Source: Candidatus Thorarchaeota archaeon
GTDB taxonomy: Archaea > Asgardarchaeota > Thorarchaeia > Thorarchaeales > Thorarchaeaceae
DNA length: 48,571 bases
Assembly (NCBI GenBank): GCA_011364905.1
Contig: RDNZ01000020.1
Coordinates: 1-48,571, forward strand
Reading direction: 5' to 3'
Position 1 is the stretch's first letter. Each line of letters opens with the position of its first letter. The notes beneath the pieces are model-generated. The model did not search any database and was not told the origin of the DNA. It saw only the letters and a list, made by a program, of their open reading frames with translations. The translations under genes were made by a program, and so were the position numbers. This document shows, one piece after another, positions 9,486 to 17,387 of this stretch.

Positions 9486-9540
9486 ATTCAGTAACCTCTA
9501 TTGATGCTGAAGGGATGGAAGATTTCAAGATGGTGTCCTC

Positions 9541-9547
9541 TATAAAG
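9541..9547 (-). promoter_or_regulatory. Candidate TATA box of leuS
   Basis: On the minus strand this reads CTTTATA, about 56 nt upstream of the leuS ATG, giving a predicted transcript start near 9515-9520. It is embedded in a small inverted repeat (GTCCT ... AGGAC, 9535-9550). Confidence 0.45.
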
Positions 9548-9680
9548 GACTCGCAAAAGGAGTGTTTGTTAGTTATCGAGAACGCAATCCATCCTGACTC
9601 ACTCACTCTGTTCATGCAGTAGGGGCGCCCTTATTAGAGCTATGGTCAGCTGGGATTGACTAGTTTAATTGTGAAAAAGG

Positions 9681-10319
9681 GTGGGAAGAAAGATGGACCA
9701 CAAGGACGAGTATGCAGACATCCATAGCGAACTTCGCCCTTACGCCGAGGTCCTTCGATTTTTCAAAGAACTAGAGCAAAATGGAGATGTCAAATCATAC
9801 TGTAACGGATCCAATATTGCAGGGAGGTGGATCTTTCAGATTTTCAATAGGGAGTTCGTAGAAGGACTGGCGCGAGTTATTAACGCAGCAGTCAGCTCAA
9901 AGAGAAAGAAGAAACCAGTCTTAGAAGTGATGAGTGGCGATGGACGGTTAACAGAGTTTCTCAGGCCTTTGATTAGGAAACAGTGTATTGCCACAGATAG
10001 CAAGGATGGCAGATATAATATTGGATACCCGAAGTGGGTGAAGAAGCTCGATGCGATGGAGGCAGTGGTAGAATATTCACCTTTATTCATAGTCGTATGC
10101 TGGGAACCGTATTTGTCAACAGCCGGAATTGACATTGTGAAGACGGGAATACCCACAGCTTGGATAGGGAACCCAAACAAGTGTGGTCATACAGATATCT
10201 TTGAGCAACCTTACATTCCTATGCAAAATAAATACGCTTTAAGTCGACACGATTACTTCTTAGCAGGAGACTTCAAGACAGACATCTTCTTCTTCAACTG
10301 CGAACCAGATTGGATCTGA
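9681..10319 (+). CDS. Methyltransferase-like protein
   Basis: This 212-residue protein has a glycine-rich loop, VLEVMSGDGRLTEFLRP, that resembles motif I of class-I SAM methyltransferases, then an acidic turn (CIATDSKDG) as in motif II and VVCWEPY in the motif IV region. The rest is not familiar and there is no second recognisable domain. The GTG at 9681 gives MGRKMDHK; the ATG at 9693, behind GGTGGGAAGAAAG, is as likely. It stands alone between leuS and an AstE-like gene. Methyl transfer is inferred from the loop only. Confidence 0.6.
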   Translation: MGRKMDHKDEYADIHSELRPYAEVLRFFKELEQNGDVKSYCNGSNIAGRWIFQIFNREFVEGLARVINAAVSSKRKKKPVLEVMSGDGRLTEFLRPLIRKQCIATDSKDGRYNIGYPKWVKKLDAMEAVVEYSPLFIVVCWEPYLSTAGIDIVKTGIPTAWIGNPNKCGHTDIFEQPYIPMQNKYALSRHDYFLAGDFKTDIFFFNCEPDWI

Positions 10320-10395
10320 CATTTCTTTGAGGTCTTACACTCTTTCATATCTTTGTACCACTGAGTAGAACCACCAGCTGATAGAAGGTCTTGTT

Positions 10396-11337
10396 ATGGT
10401 GAAGGCAGTTGTTGATGCAGTTGACATCGACCTAAAGACTGGCACAACCTTAGGATACTATACATTTGGTGAAGACAGACCGAACATCCTAGTTTTGGGG
10501 GCTATGAATGGTCGCTCCGCCACGGATGTCTATGCAAGCTATCTCATAATGAAACATCTTGAGGGCCTAGAACGAATCGACGGTTCTGTAACCTTTCTCC
10601 CTGTGGCAAGTCCACTTGCATTTCGACTTGGTGCGAGGGTATCGCCACTAGACTCCAAGGATTTAGACAACGTGTTTCCGGGTAACGAGTATGGGACCGT
10701 CACAGAGAGAACTGCATGGGATATTTGGCGTCGTGCATCTCAAGCGGATTATATAGTCCATCTCCGTACAGGATGGCAAAACTGCGCAAGCCACATCATT
10801 GCAATGCACAGAGACTACATTCATGTGAGGAATTTCGCAACGCAGATTGGCCTTCCCTATGTTGTTCAAGCTTCAGGAGCAAGGGGAGCGATCATTACAG
10901 AGGCGGCTCATGAGGGAATAGCAGCGATTTCTATTGAAATGAGGGGAGATGCAGATCAGGTTGATTCTCAAGCTGCTGTAGAAGTGCGAGAAGCCATTCT
11001 CAACTTCCTGCGCACAAAAGACATGATTGTTGGAGAGAGGATAGAAGCCTCAAATTCGCTTTTGGGTAGGTTGCAGCATGTCAATGTAGACACCGAAGGA
11101 TTCTTTGTGCCCACCGTTGATTTGGGTGAAACTCTAAGAGCCGGGGAGGTATTAGGTCATGTGCAGGATAAGAATGAGATAAAGACCCCCTATGATGGCG
11201 TGGTGATTTCACTCAGTCGTATCAACTATGTTTTTGAGGGTGACATGATTGCTCGCATTGCAGCGCAACTTGGTGACCAACGGACTTCGATGGTCCCAGA
11301 GAAAGAGGAGTTAGCGCCGAAGAGAAGGAAATGGTGA
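10396..11337 (+). CDS. Succinylglutamate desuccinylase/aspartoacylase-fold protein, zinc ligands lost
   Basis: The 313-residue protein follows the AstE/AspA (M14-like) pattern closely: SVTFLPVASPLAFRLGAR, SPLDSKDLDNVFPGNEYGT and ADYIVHLRTG, with a C-terminal lipoyl-like beta domain (ETLRAGEVLGHVQ to FEGDMIARI). The zinc ligands of the family are absent: HGxE reads N38-G-R-S41 and the DLH motif reads H122-L-R124. The substrate-binding Arg of DLNRxFPG is Asn. A Glu in ISIEMRG is kept. It is likely a non-catalytic binding protein or uses different chemistry. The next gene overlaps its end by 7 nt, so the two are probably made together. Confidence 0.78.
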   Translation: MVKAVVDAVDIDLKTGTTLGYYTFGEDRPNILVLGAMNGRSATDVYASYLIMKHLEGLERIDGSVTFLPVASPLAFRLGARVSPLDSKDLDNVFPGNEYGTVTERTAWDIWRRASQADYIVHLRTGWQNCASHIIAMHRDYIHVRNFATQIGLPYVVQASGARGAIITEAAHEGIAAISIEMRGDADQVDSQAAVEVREAILNFLRTKDMIVGERIEASNSLLGRLQHVNVDTEGFFVPTVDLGETLRAGEVLGHVQDKNEIKTPYDGVVISLSRINYVFEGDMIARIAAQLGDQRTSMVPEKEELAPKRRKW

Positions 11338-11780
11338 CTGTGAGCATCAGATGCGATGACATGACATACCTCATGCGGGTCAATGTTGGTGACAAGCGGC
11401 TGCGAGCAAACCCGAATCTTTTGCTGGTGGGTAGTTGTCTAGATAGGTTTCCAGATATCGTGAAAGAAGTATGCGAGGGGAATGGAGGCCATTCCGTCCT
11501 ACATGTCTGCCTCGAAGAAATCCATGTGAACCAAGCTGGTTTCAAGATCGGTTCGATTGTGAGATATTCCGGTATTAAGAGGGTCACGGTTCTCACCGTT
11601 GATGGGAGTCCTCACTGCGTTCAGCTGCATTATGTTGTTGAGGACATCAAGAGGCATTTTGCTCCAGATCTACAGACAGTCCATTATGTTATAGAGAAAG
11701 GTAAACTCGTAGAGATCTCTCCAGATGCGGTGAAGCATTCTAGACACCTATCGAAGATTCAGAGTCTGCTAAATGATTAG
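11331..11780 (+). CDS. Unrecognised protein coupled to the AstE-fold gene
   Basis: I do not recognise this 149-residue protein. It starts at the ATG overlapping the stop of the AstE-fold gene (ATGGTGA), which implies translational coupling. It has His and Cys in patterns that could bind metal: VLHVCLEEIHVN and VLTVDGSPHCVQLHYV, with more His further on. No membrane segment is seen. It may form a complex with, or supply metal-binding residues to, the upstream protein, whose own zinc site is missing; this is conjecture. Confidence 0.7.
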   Translation: MVTVSIRCDDMTYLMRVNVGDKRLRANPNLLLVGSCLDRFPDIVKEVCEGNGGHSVLHVCLEEIHVNQAGFKIGSIVRYSGIKRVTVLTVDGSPHCVQLHYVVEDIKRHFAPDLQTVHYVIEKGKLVEISPDAVKHSRHLSKIQSLLND

Positions 11781-12361
11781 CCAAGTTTGGGGAGAATGAA
11801 TCCAGCAGTCTTCCTGTATTTTTGATACTCGTCACCATAATGAAGTACGAGTTTTCGCTCCTCAAAATATGCACCAACTAACGTGTAGAACATCAAACTT
11901 AATGCAAACACAATGACACGGGGGAAGGGATAGACGAGTGCTGCAGCAACCAGCACAAGTATTGTTGCTAAGTATAGCGGATGTCTCACCCTAGAGTAGA
12001 TGCCATTGGTAACAAGTTCAGCTTTCCTATCTGTCCTCATGTCAGCAACAGTGCTGACTGAAATCACTCTGGAGGCCATCATTGCTAGGACTACTCCGCC
12101 AATACCGAAGATTGCACCTAGTACGAGTAGCAGCGGTTGGATTGACGATGGATTGAGGATAAAGTAAATCCAATTCCAGAAGTTCATGGATAGGAATGCA
12201 ATAGCAAGGGTGATGATGCTGGAGGTTGTGAAAAGACGGGAGTAGCCTTCCTTTCCCCATCTGTCAATTATCTTGTTCTTAATCCGAAGATTAGACATTC
12301 CGCTGTGCTGTAAGCCAAAGAGCGTACATCCAAGTACAATTATGAGATACTCAATCATCAT
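11777..12361 (-). CDS. Isoprenylcysteine carboxyl methyltransferase (ICMT/NnrU)-like membrane protein
   Basis: The 194 residues contain about five hydrophobic segments and, near the C-terminus, the ICMT/PEMT signature GIYSRVRHPLYLA followed by EERKLVLHYGDEYQKYRK. The family uses SAM to methylate small or lipid-linked thiols or carboxylates in the membrane; relatives include MddA and NnrU. The substrate is not evident. The gene is convergent with the preceding one (4-nt overlap of ends) and divergent from the next, sharing a promoter region with a strong palindrome at 12411-12437. Confidence 0.82.
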   Translation of the reverse strand: MMIEYLIIVLGCTLFGLQHSGMSNLRIKNKIIDRWGKEGYSRLFTTSSIITLAIAFLSMNFWNWIYFILNPSSIQPLLLVLGAIFGIGGVVLAMMASRVISVSTVADMRTDRKAELVTNGIYSRVRHPLYLATILVLVAAALVYPFPRVIVFALSLMFYTLVGAYFEERKLVLHYGDEYQKYRKTAGFILPKLG

Positions 12362-12410
12362 GAAACACCATATTCTTTTTCTTGTTTCATAAGGCAGAAA
12401 CCTTATTAGA

Positions 12411-12437
12411 TAACTATTGTGTATTTAACAATAGTTA
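12411..12437. promoter_or_regulatory. Perfect 10-bp inverted repeat over a TATA box, candidate operator of a divergent promoter
   Basis: The arms TAACTATTGT and ACAATAGTTA are perfect reverse complements, separated by GTATTTA. The spacer plus first arm base gives TATTTAA, a good TATA box, placed about 36 nt before the ATG at 12464 and about 60 nt before the start of the minus-strand gene at 12361. A dimeric repressor bound here would cover the TATA box. Confidence 0.6.
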
Positions 12438-12463
12438 ATATGTTCACAATTGGTGAAATATAG

Positions 12464-13036
12464 ATGATGGAAGCAGCAAAGAACCCCTTCTCCCCAATGG
12501 AGTTGTGGGATGATACAATGGTCACCATAAATGAAGGTGACGAGAAGAAAAAAGTGGATGCTAAACGCTACAGAATACGCTATCTTGTCGGACAGAGTGA
12601 AGACAAGAGATTTGTCGATGGCGGCGACGAAAAAATCGCCGAGCTCGATGAAAAGACAATATTTCTGGCGCCTTCGGTGCATCGTCTCACAGGAGACCCA
12701 TTCCATTATGACCGAACAATGGTAGAGAGCATAAGTGGGAAGGCGAGAATCGCGGAGAGGACGAAAGAACTGAAACGCCATGAAGCGTGTGATGAACACA
12801 AGACAATCGAGGTCATCTTTGAAAGCCCTGGGACCGAGTGTTGTGCCATGTCCAAGGAGGACGTGGAAAAGATGCGAGTTCCACTCCAGTACATGTCGGG
12901 ATACTTGCTTGGAGATAGCAATGGAATGCTAAAAGTGGCACTCTCAAAGACTGTTGTCGATGATGGTACAGAGTACTATGACAACATACACATCATCCCG
13001 GATTCAGCAGTGAAGCAGAAATCTTGTCTTGAGTAA
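12464..13036 (+). CDS. Unrecognised 190-residue protein
   Basis: No family is recognised. The protein is charged, has no membrane segment, and contains a CC pair in GTECCAMSKEDVEK plus Cys in KRHEACDEHK and near the end (KQKSCLE). The middle part (FLAPSVHRLTGDPFHYDRT) and the end (DNIHIIPDSAV) look like folded alpha/beta segments. The ATG at 12464, or the adjacent one at 12467, lies only about 10-15 nt after the transcript start predicted from the TATA box inside the palindrome, so the mRNA would be nearly leaderless. Regulation by that operator is the main clue to its role. Confidence 0.65.
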   Translation: MMEAAKNPFSPMELWDDTMVTINEGDEKKKVDAKRYRIRYLVGQSEDKRFVDGGDEKIAELDEKTIFLAPSVHRLTGDPFHYDRTMVESISGKARIAERTKELKRHEACDEHKTIEVIFESPGTECCAMSKEDVEKMRVPLQYMSGYLLGDSNGMLKVALSKTVVDDGTEYYDNIHIIPDSAVKQKSCLE

Positions 13037-13126
13037 TCTGCTACAAAGAGGCGAACGTCCGATCATCTCCTTGATCTGGCTGCCCCCACACAGCTAGACA
13101 TCCTTTCGCTTCGGGTGTTTGCCTCG

Positions 13127-13151
13127 CCCCTCGTTTTCTGACTATGAGGGG
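13127..13151 (+). terminator. Hairpin after the 190-residue gene, possible terminator
   Basis: CCCCTC pairs with GAGGGG across a 13-nt loop, about 90 nt after the stop codon. The loop holds a short T run. Archaeal termination usually relies on T tracts rather than hairpins, so the role is uncertain. Confidence 0.25.
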
Positions 13152-13154
13152 GTG

Positions 13155-13168
13155 TACATACGTATGTA
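13155..13168. promoter_or_regulatory. Perfect 14-bp palindrome upstream of TFB
   Basis: TACATACGTATGTA equals its own reverse complement. It lies about 65 bp upstream of the TATA box at 13234, a position suited to an activator or an upstream repressor. Confidence 0.4.
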
Positions 13169-13233
13169 TGAGGATAGTATGTTTTCTTGAGAATGACCAA
13201 GAAGGTGGTGCAATAGCTCACTCATGCTTAGAC

Positions 13234-13240
13234 TTATATA
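13234..13240 (+). promoter_or_regulatory. TATA box of the first TFB gene
   Basis: TTATATA followed by CGTAAATAAT is a near-consensus archaeal TATA element. A start about 25 nt downstream would give a leader of roughly 85 nt before the ATG at 13351. Confidence 0.6.
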
Positions 13241-13350
13241 CGTAAATAATAGCGCTTGGGGAAGCATCCTCCTTCGGCTGTGATTTTAGGTATACGTTAG
13301 CTAAGCATGTACGCGGCCATATCTCAAGTGGATGCAAAGGTGATTCAAAA

Positions 13351-14295
13351 ATGGCAAGACCGGCACGGACCGCATTGGAAGGTCGCAAAGGTATGACGAT
13401 CTGTTCTGTATGCGGTGGTAGTGATTTTTACCAAGACTTGACACGTGGTGAACACATCTGTACATCATGCGGATGTGTGATGAACGAGAGAATCTTAGAT
13501 ACTGGACCTGAGTGGCGAGCATTCACTGCTGAAGAACGGAATGCAAGAGCACGAACAGGTTCTCCGATGACTTTGACTATGGCAGACAAGGGTCTTGCTA
13601 CAACTATTGGCTGGAGCGATAGAGACGCGAACGGTCGCGCAATTGCCGCTAGTAGCCGTGCAGCAATCTATCGAATGCGTAAGTGGCAGATCAGAACGTT
13701 GGTTCATAGCTCTCAGCATAGAAACCTCAGTATCGCGATGAGCGAGATGGACAGACTGACCTCACAGCTTGGAATTCCAAGTGAAACAAAAGAGACCTCA
13801 GCCTTGATCTATCGAAAGGCTCTGAGCAAGCGTCTTGTAAGAGGTAGAAGTATCGAGGGTATGGTTGCAGCAACCATCTATCTCTCTTGTAGAATACACA
13901 AGATCCCAAGACAGCTTGACGAGATCGTCACGGAAGCTCGAGTCAACAGAAAGGAACTAGGTCAGTGTGTACGACTCATCCTAAGGAATGTCGATGTCAA
14001 GGTCCCAATCCCATCTGCAAACGACCTGATGCCAAGAATTTCTGCAGACCTTAATCTTGATGGGCGAACTGTCCAGACTGCAATGAACATCATAAACGAT
14101 GCTCGTGATAGAGGAATAACCGCGGGCAAGGATCCTGGTGGTCTAGCAGCTGCAGCACTGTACATCGCAGGTATCATCGAAGATGATCGACGGACCCAGA
14201 GAGAGATTGCAGAGGCTTCAAATGTCACCGAGGTGACCGTCAGGAACAGATACAAGGACCTGGCCAACAGCCTACAGATTACAATCAAACCATAG
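13351..14295 (+). CDS. tfb: Transcription initiation factor B (TFB), copy 1
   Basis: At 314 residues this is a full-length TFB. The N-terminal zinc ribbon is CSVCGGSDFYQDL...CTSCGCV. The B-reader/linker follows (DTGPEWRAFTAEERNARART), then two cyclin repeats (from about 115 and 215) ending in a helix-turn-helix, TQREIAEASNVTEVTVRNRYK, that reads the BRE. It recruits RNA polymerase to TBP-bound promoters. The ATG has AAGGTGAT 6 nt upstream, a good Shine-Dalgarno. A second TFB is at 30333-31301, so promoter choice may be split between the two. Confidence 0.97.
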   Translation: MARPARTALEGRKGMTICSVCGGSDFYQDLTRGEHICTSCGCVMNERILDTGPEWRAFTAEERNARARTGSPMTLTMADKGLATTIGWSDRDANGRAIAASSRAAIYRMRKWQIRTLVHSSQHRNLSIAMSEMDRLTSQLGIPSETKETSALIYRKALSKRLVRGRSIEGMVAATIYLSCRIHKIPRQLDEIVTEARVNRKELGQCVRLILRNVDVKVPIPSANDLMPRISADLNLDGRTVQTAMNIINDARDRGITAGKDPGGLAAAALYIAGIIEDDRRTQREIAEASNVTEVTVRNRYKDLANSLQITIKP

Positions 14296-14381
14296 TAGTT
14301 GGGATTCCTCCCAACTGCTCCATCCTCTTTTTCAATGCGTAGATTCATTTGTTGACAATGTCTAGAGCATGCTAGATCTCA

Positions 14382-15131
14382 ATGACTCAATTCTTACTTG
14401 TCCTCTGCGGACTTCCAGCATCTGGTAAGTCAGCCCTAGCAGATGCAATACAAGTGGAGATGGACTCTGGCGTAGAGATTGTAAGGACAGATGACTGGAG
14501 AGATGACAAGTACTACACTGATTGGAAACCTGAGAAGGAGAAGCCTGTCCGTCAAGCAGCACTAGAGAAGACCAGAAGTCTAGTTGCCTCTGGTAAGAGC
14601 GTCATTCATGACGATACTAATTACTACGCCAGTATGAGACACGAATTGCTCGATGTTGCTGTTGAAAATGCATGTGCATTTGCCATAGTCCATGTCACCA
14701 CGCCATTGACAACAGCACTGAAATGGAACCGTGAACGTGAGAATTCAAGAATTCCGGATAGTGTGATTAAGGATATCTTTGAGAAGTTTGACAATCCAGG
14801 TCGACGATATCTCTGGGATAATGCAGAGTATGAAGTTGATATGGAGAATCAAGATCTGAGAACGGTGGCAGATGAGATAGCTCAAATGCTTGAGGTTCTT
14901 GAACCTGCAACAAAGCCAAAACCAAGAGCGGTCACAAGTACAGAGTTTGAGAGATTGGATACGGAGTTGCGACTTCTTGTATCGGAATTTTTACAAGAAC
15001 ATCCAGAACTCAGGGGGAATAGAGAGGTTTCTATTATCCGACGAAATGTTCTCCGTTCAGCAAGCGAATGTGAGATCCCAGTAAAGGGCGTGAGTGAGAG
15101 ATTATTAGCGGAATTGAATAAGCTGCTGTAA
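14382..15131 (+). CDS. pstK: L-seryl-tRNA(Sec) kinase
   Basis: The 249 residues match the length of methanococcal PSTK. The P-loop GLPASGKS is at the N-terminus, followed by IVRTDDWRDDKYY and VIHDDTNYYASMRHEL, the kinase segment that receives the seryl-tRNA end, and a C-terminal helical domain for the tRNA D arm. It phosphorylates Ser-tRNA(Sec) to Sep-tRNA(Sec). It faces the tRNA-Sec gene, which ends 18 bp after its stop on the other strand. With SepSecS and SelB nearby the identification is firm. Confidence 0.93.
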   Translation: MTQFLLVLCGLPASGKSALADAIQVEMDSGVEIVRTDDWRDDKYYTDWKPEKEKPVRQAALEKTRSLVASGKSVIHDDTNYYASMRHELLDVAVENACAFAIVHVTTPLTTALKWNRERENSRIPDSVIKDIFEKFDNPGRRYLWDNAEYEVDMENQDLRTVADEIAQMLEVLEPATKPKPRAVTSTEFERLDTELRLLVSEFLQEHPELRGNREVSIIRRNVLRSASECEIPVKGVSERLLAELNKLL

Positions 15132-15149
15132 GGGGACTCGGAAGATTGA

Positions 15150-15240
15150 TGGCGGCCTCCTAAGAGAATCGAACTCTCAACGCTTGCACGTTCATGGGTT
15201 TGAAGCCCACGGAACCAGACCACCGGTCCTGTAGGAAGCC
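15150..15240 (-). tRNA. selC: tRNA-Sec, anticodon UCA
   Basis: Read on the minus strand, the acceptor GGCTTCCTA pairs with TAGGAGGCC over 9 bp with one U-G pair, then discriminator G and encoded CCA. The D arm is long (GGACC with GGTCT). The anticodon stem GTGGG/CCCAT encloses CTTCAAA, so the anticodon is TCA (plus-strand 15201-15203), which reads UGA. A variable arm AACG/CGTT and a 4-bp T stem (AGAG/CTCT) around TTCGATT complete a 9/4 fold, as in archaeal and eukaryotic tRNA-Sec. At 91 nt it is longer than ordinary tRNAs. It lies 33 nt after the unknown gene of the sec cluster and may be co-transcribed. Confidence 0.96.
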
Positions 15241-15273
15241 ACAAATTTGTAGCTGAGAAAATCCGATATGAAT

Positions 15274-15954
15274 CTAAATGTAACGACTAATGATATCTTG
15301 GGTCTCCTTCTTCCATTCAATGCTCTTTTTGGCGAGCTCTGAAGCGATGTTTCCTGGCAGGGTCTCGTCACGAGGAAGAGACTCAATTCGTGAGAGCCAA
15401 CCGGATGTGGATAGCGTTAGGGAAGGCACGCTCTCCTCGCCCTCAGTGGCTTTTATCATCATTTCGCGGCCATGAGCGACTTGAGTGTAGACGTTGTTGA
15501 GAGGTGATTTGTTTAGAATTTCGCGGACAGTCTTATCCCAACAGGCTTTTGCAACAAGAGCTCGTTTCAATTTGGACTTGTCATCACCGGGTAGAGCATC
15601 GTATTTGGAGAGCGCATCGCTGAGAGAAGTTGCGAAACCATCCAGAAAGGCACCAAGAGCAACTTCATCAATACCTTCAGCCTCAACACCGATGCTGGAT
15701 CGGGATCCATCTACTGAGATGCCGACCAGTGCCTTTTCGCCTGCAATCCGAAGTGAGAATCTCGCTGCTCCATTGAAGACCTGACTCTCTGCTTCATTAT
15801 GCTCCTCCAATATCACATTGGGTTTTGAGGCGATTGAAAACCAGGCAATTCTAAACACAGTAACTGGATCATCATTACTATAACTAAGAGAACGCGAAAC
15901 CTTAACCGTATCGTCTAAAGCATCCAACTCTCGAGACCTCCCCAAGGGTCTCAT
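15274..15954 (-). CDS. Unrecognised protein embedded in the selenocysteine cluster
   Basis: I do not recognise this 226-residue protein. Residues 1-115 look mixed alpha/beta, with strands around 64-92 (ARFSLRI, ALVGISVDG) and an amphipathic helix at 95-117 (IDEVALGAFLDGFATSLSDA); this strand-strand-helix run faintly recalls Pcc1/KH-like folds, unverified. Residues 118-226 are mainly helical with basic patches (KSKLKR at 126-131, KK at 209-210). There is one Cys (138) and no membrane segment. It starts 23 nt after SepSecS and ends 33 nt before tRNA-Sec on the same strand, so it belongs to the sec transcription unit. A role in Sec-tRNA handling, SECIS recognition or selenium supply is inference from position only. 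Confidence 0.75.
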   Translation of the reverse strand: MRPLGRSRELDALDDTVKVSRSLSYSNDDPVTVFRIAWFSIASKPNVILEEHNEAESQVFNGAARFSLRIAGEKALVGISVDGSRSSIGVEAEGIDEVALGAFLDGFATSLSDALSKYDALPGDDKSKLKRALVAKACWDKTVREILNKSPLNNVYTQVAHGREMMIKATEGEESVPSLTLSTSGWLSRIESLPRDETLPGNIASELAKKSIEWKKETQDIISRYI

Positions 15955-15977
15955 TGTTTATTTACTGGTTTGCTTAT

Positions 15978-17309
15978 TTACTTTGGTTGTAGCTGTCCCC
16001 ACTCAGCTGCAAGTTTGGCTGTGGCTGTTTCCATATCGTTTCGAGAAGCGCCGATAGCTGCATTCATCACCAAATAACTATGGGGATAGCCGTCACATGA
16101 TGATCCTGATTCTCCCTTCTCAACAGCCCTCGGGCCCGTCACTCGTGCATTGTAAAGTCTTGCACCTAACTCTTTGGCATCTACTCCATCAATTGTTATG
16201 GCGCAGGCTACAGGATTCCAAACAGATAGAACTCGTTGACCGAATTTGTCAGCTAATTCATGCATCCTATCACTCAGAAAGGCCAAGTTCTCAGTCTGTT
16301 GCTGTCGAAGATTCTTGTATTTATCAAGCCCGATTGCGAGGAGGGCTGCAAGTGTTTGTACTATTGGTGCGGCAGATGCCCGTCCAGCATAAGTTTCAGT
16401 GACTTGCTCAATGAAAGCGCCTGATGGAGATACAATGACAGACCCACCCACCGGCGCAAGAAAGTTCTTGTCGCTACTCTGGACAACCGCATCAACACGA
16501 CCTGCATCGGCGGCAGAACGGATCTCTCCCATTGTCTTCTCAGACTGGACACCGTAAGCGTTGTTGATCACTAAGGGCGTAGCGTTTTCCGCGCAGAGCC
16601 GTGCAATTTCTTTTACCGGATCAGACTCTCTTGGTGGAAAGAAAGTTGTCGTCGCAAGGACTGCACAGTACTCGGCGTTCTTGATGCGTTTCTCCAGATT
16701 TCCAAGGTCGGCTTGGACTGCGTCACCATTGATTATTGTGGGGATGACAGTCTCCTCAAGTCCGGCAAAAGCAATAGCACGATGTGGAGATGCATGATCG
16801 ATGCGAGGAAAAAGGACATGTTTGATTCCCTGCTCCCTTCGTAATGCACTCAGAATGAGTGAAATACTCATCCCGGTTGAGAGAGGAGTCACAATACCAG
16901 ACTTCATGTTGCTGAGGCCAAGCTTGCGAATCGCATCAAGTGCGACATTGTTGGCAACCTGTTGCATGAGAGAAGAGCCAGGAGCCTTGGGCTGTGGAGC
17001 CACAAGTTGGCCACTCCGTCCAACTCCATGGTTGAAACCCGCAGATAATTGGCCGATGAAAGGAGATGCAATTCGGGCCTCACGTTCGCCAACACGTGCC
17101 GCCTCAGGGTCCTTATCTGTGTCAAGAGAAGAGAGGAGTTGAAGCATTATCTCTAACTGCAGGTCAGTGAGTGCTTTGTCAGGGAATTGTCGCCGATTTA
17201 GAACATCTCTGACCGGACTCAACAGAGAGTCCACAGTAGTACGACCACGTTGTAGCATGCTCTTCGGGATGTTCTTTTCTAGAATACGATCAATCTCATC
17301 ATTGTCCAA
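15978..17309 (-). CDS. spcS: O-phosphoseryl-tRNA(Sec) selenium transferase (SepSecS)
   Basis: The 443 residues match SepSecS. A helical N-terminus for tetramer and tRNA contacts leads to GFNHGVGRSGQL, the phosphate-binding loop, then the PLP domain with SSDKNFLAPVGG, in which Lys281 should hold PLP. It converts Sep-tRNA(Sec) to Sec-tRNA(Sec) using selenophosphate. The start is TTG at 17309, 8 nt after GGAGGAG. It follows selB by 78 nt and precedes the unknown gene by 23 nt. The length and PLP loop agree with the archaeal/eukaryotic enzyme, not bacterial SelA. Confidence 0.95.
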   Translation of the reverse strand: MDNDEIDRILEKNIPKSMLQRGRTTVDSLLSPVRDVLNRRQFPDKALTDLQLEIMLQLLSSLDTDKDPEAARVGEREARIASPFIGQLSAGFNHGVGRSGQLVAPQPKAPGSSLMQQVANNVALDAIRKLGLSNMKSGIVTPLSTGMSISLILSALRREQGIKHVLFPRIDHASPHRAIAFAGLEETVIPTIINGDAVQADLGNLEKRIKNAEYCAVLATTTFFPPRESDPVKEIARLCAENATPLVINNAYGVQSEKTMGEIRSAADAGRVDAVVQSSDKNFLAPVGGSVIVSPSGAFIEQVTETYAGRASAAPIVQTLAALLAIGLDKYKNLRQQQTENLAFLSDRMHELADKFGQRVLSVWNPVACAITIDGVDAKELGARLYNARVTGPRAVEKGESGSSCDGYPHSYLVMNAAIGASRNDMETATAKLAAEWGQLQPK

Positions 17310-17387
17310 ACCGGTACTCCTCCTCTATCAAACGTTGATATGATACAGCTTCGGACTCTCTAACTGTGCCTTTGAATTCTACTGATA

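Larger units (their letters stand above)
13037..13350. other. 314-bp non-coding region before TFB: hairpin, palindrome, TATA box, long leader
   Basis: No protein-coding frame longer than about 20 residues is supported. It holds a CCCCTC...GAGGGG hairpin (13127-13151), a perfect 14-bp palindrome (13155-13168), a TATA box (13234-13240) and a leader of about 85 nt before the TFB start. It is the longest gene-free stretch in the window. Confidence 0.7.
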
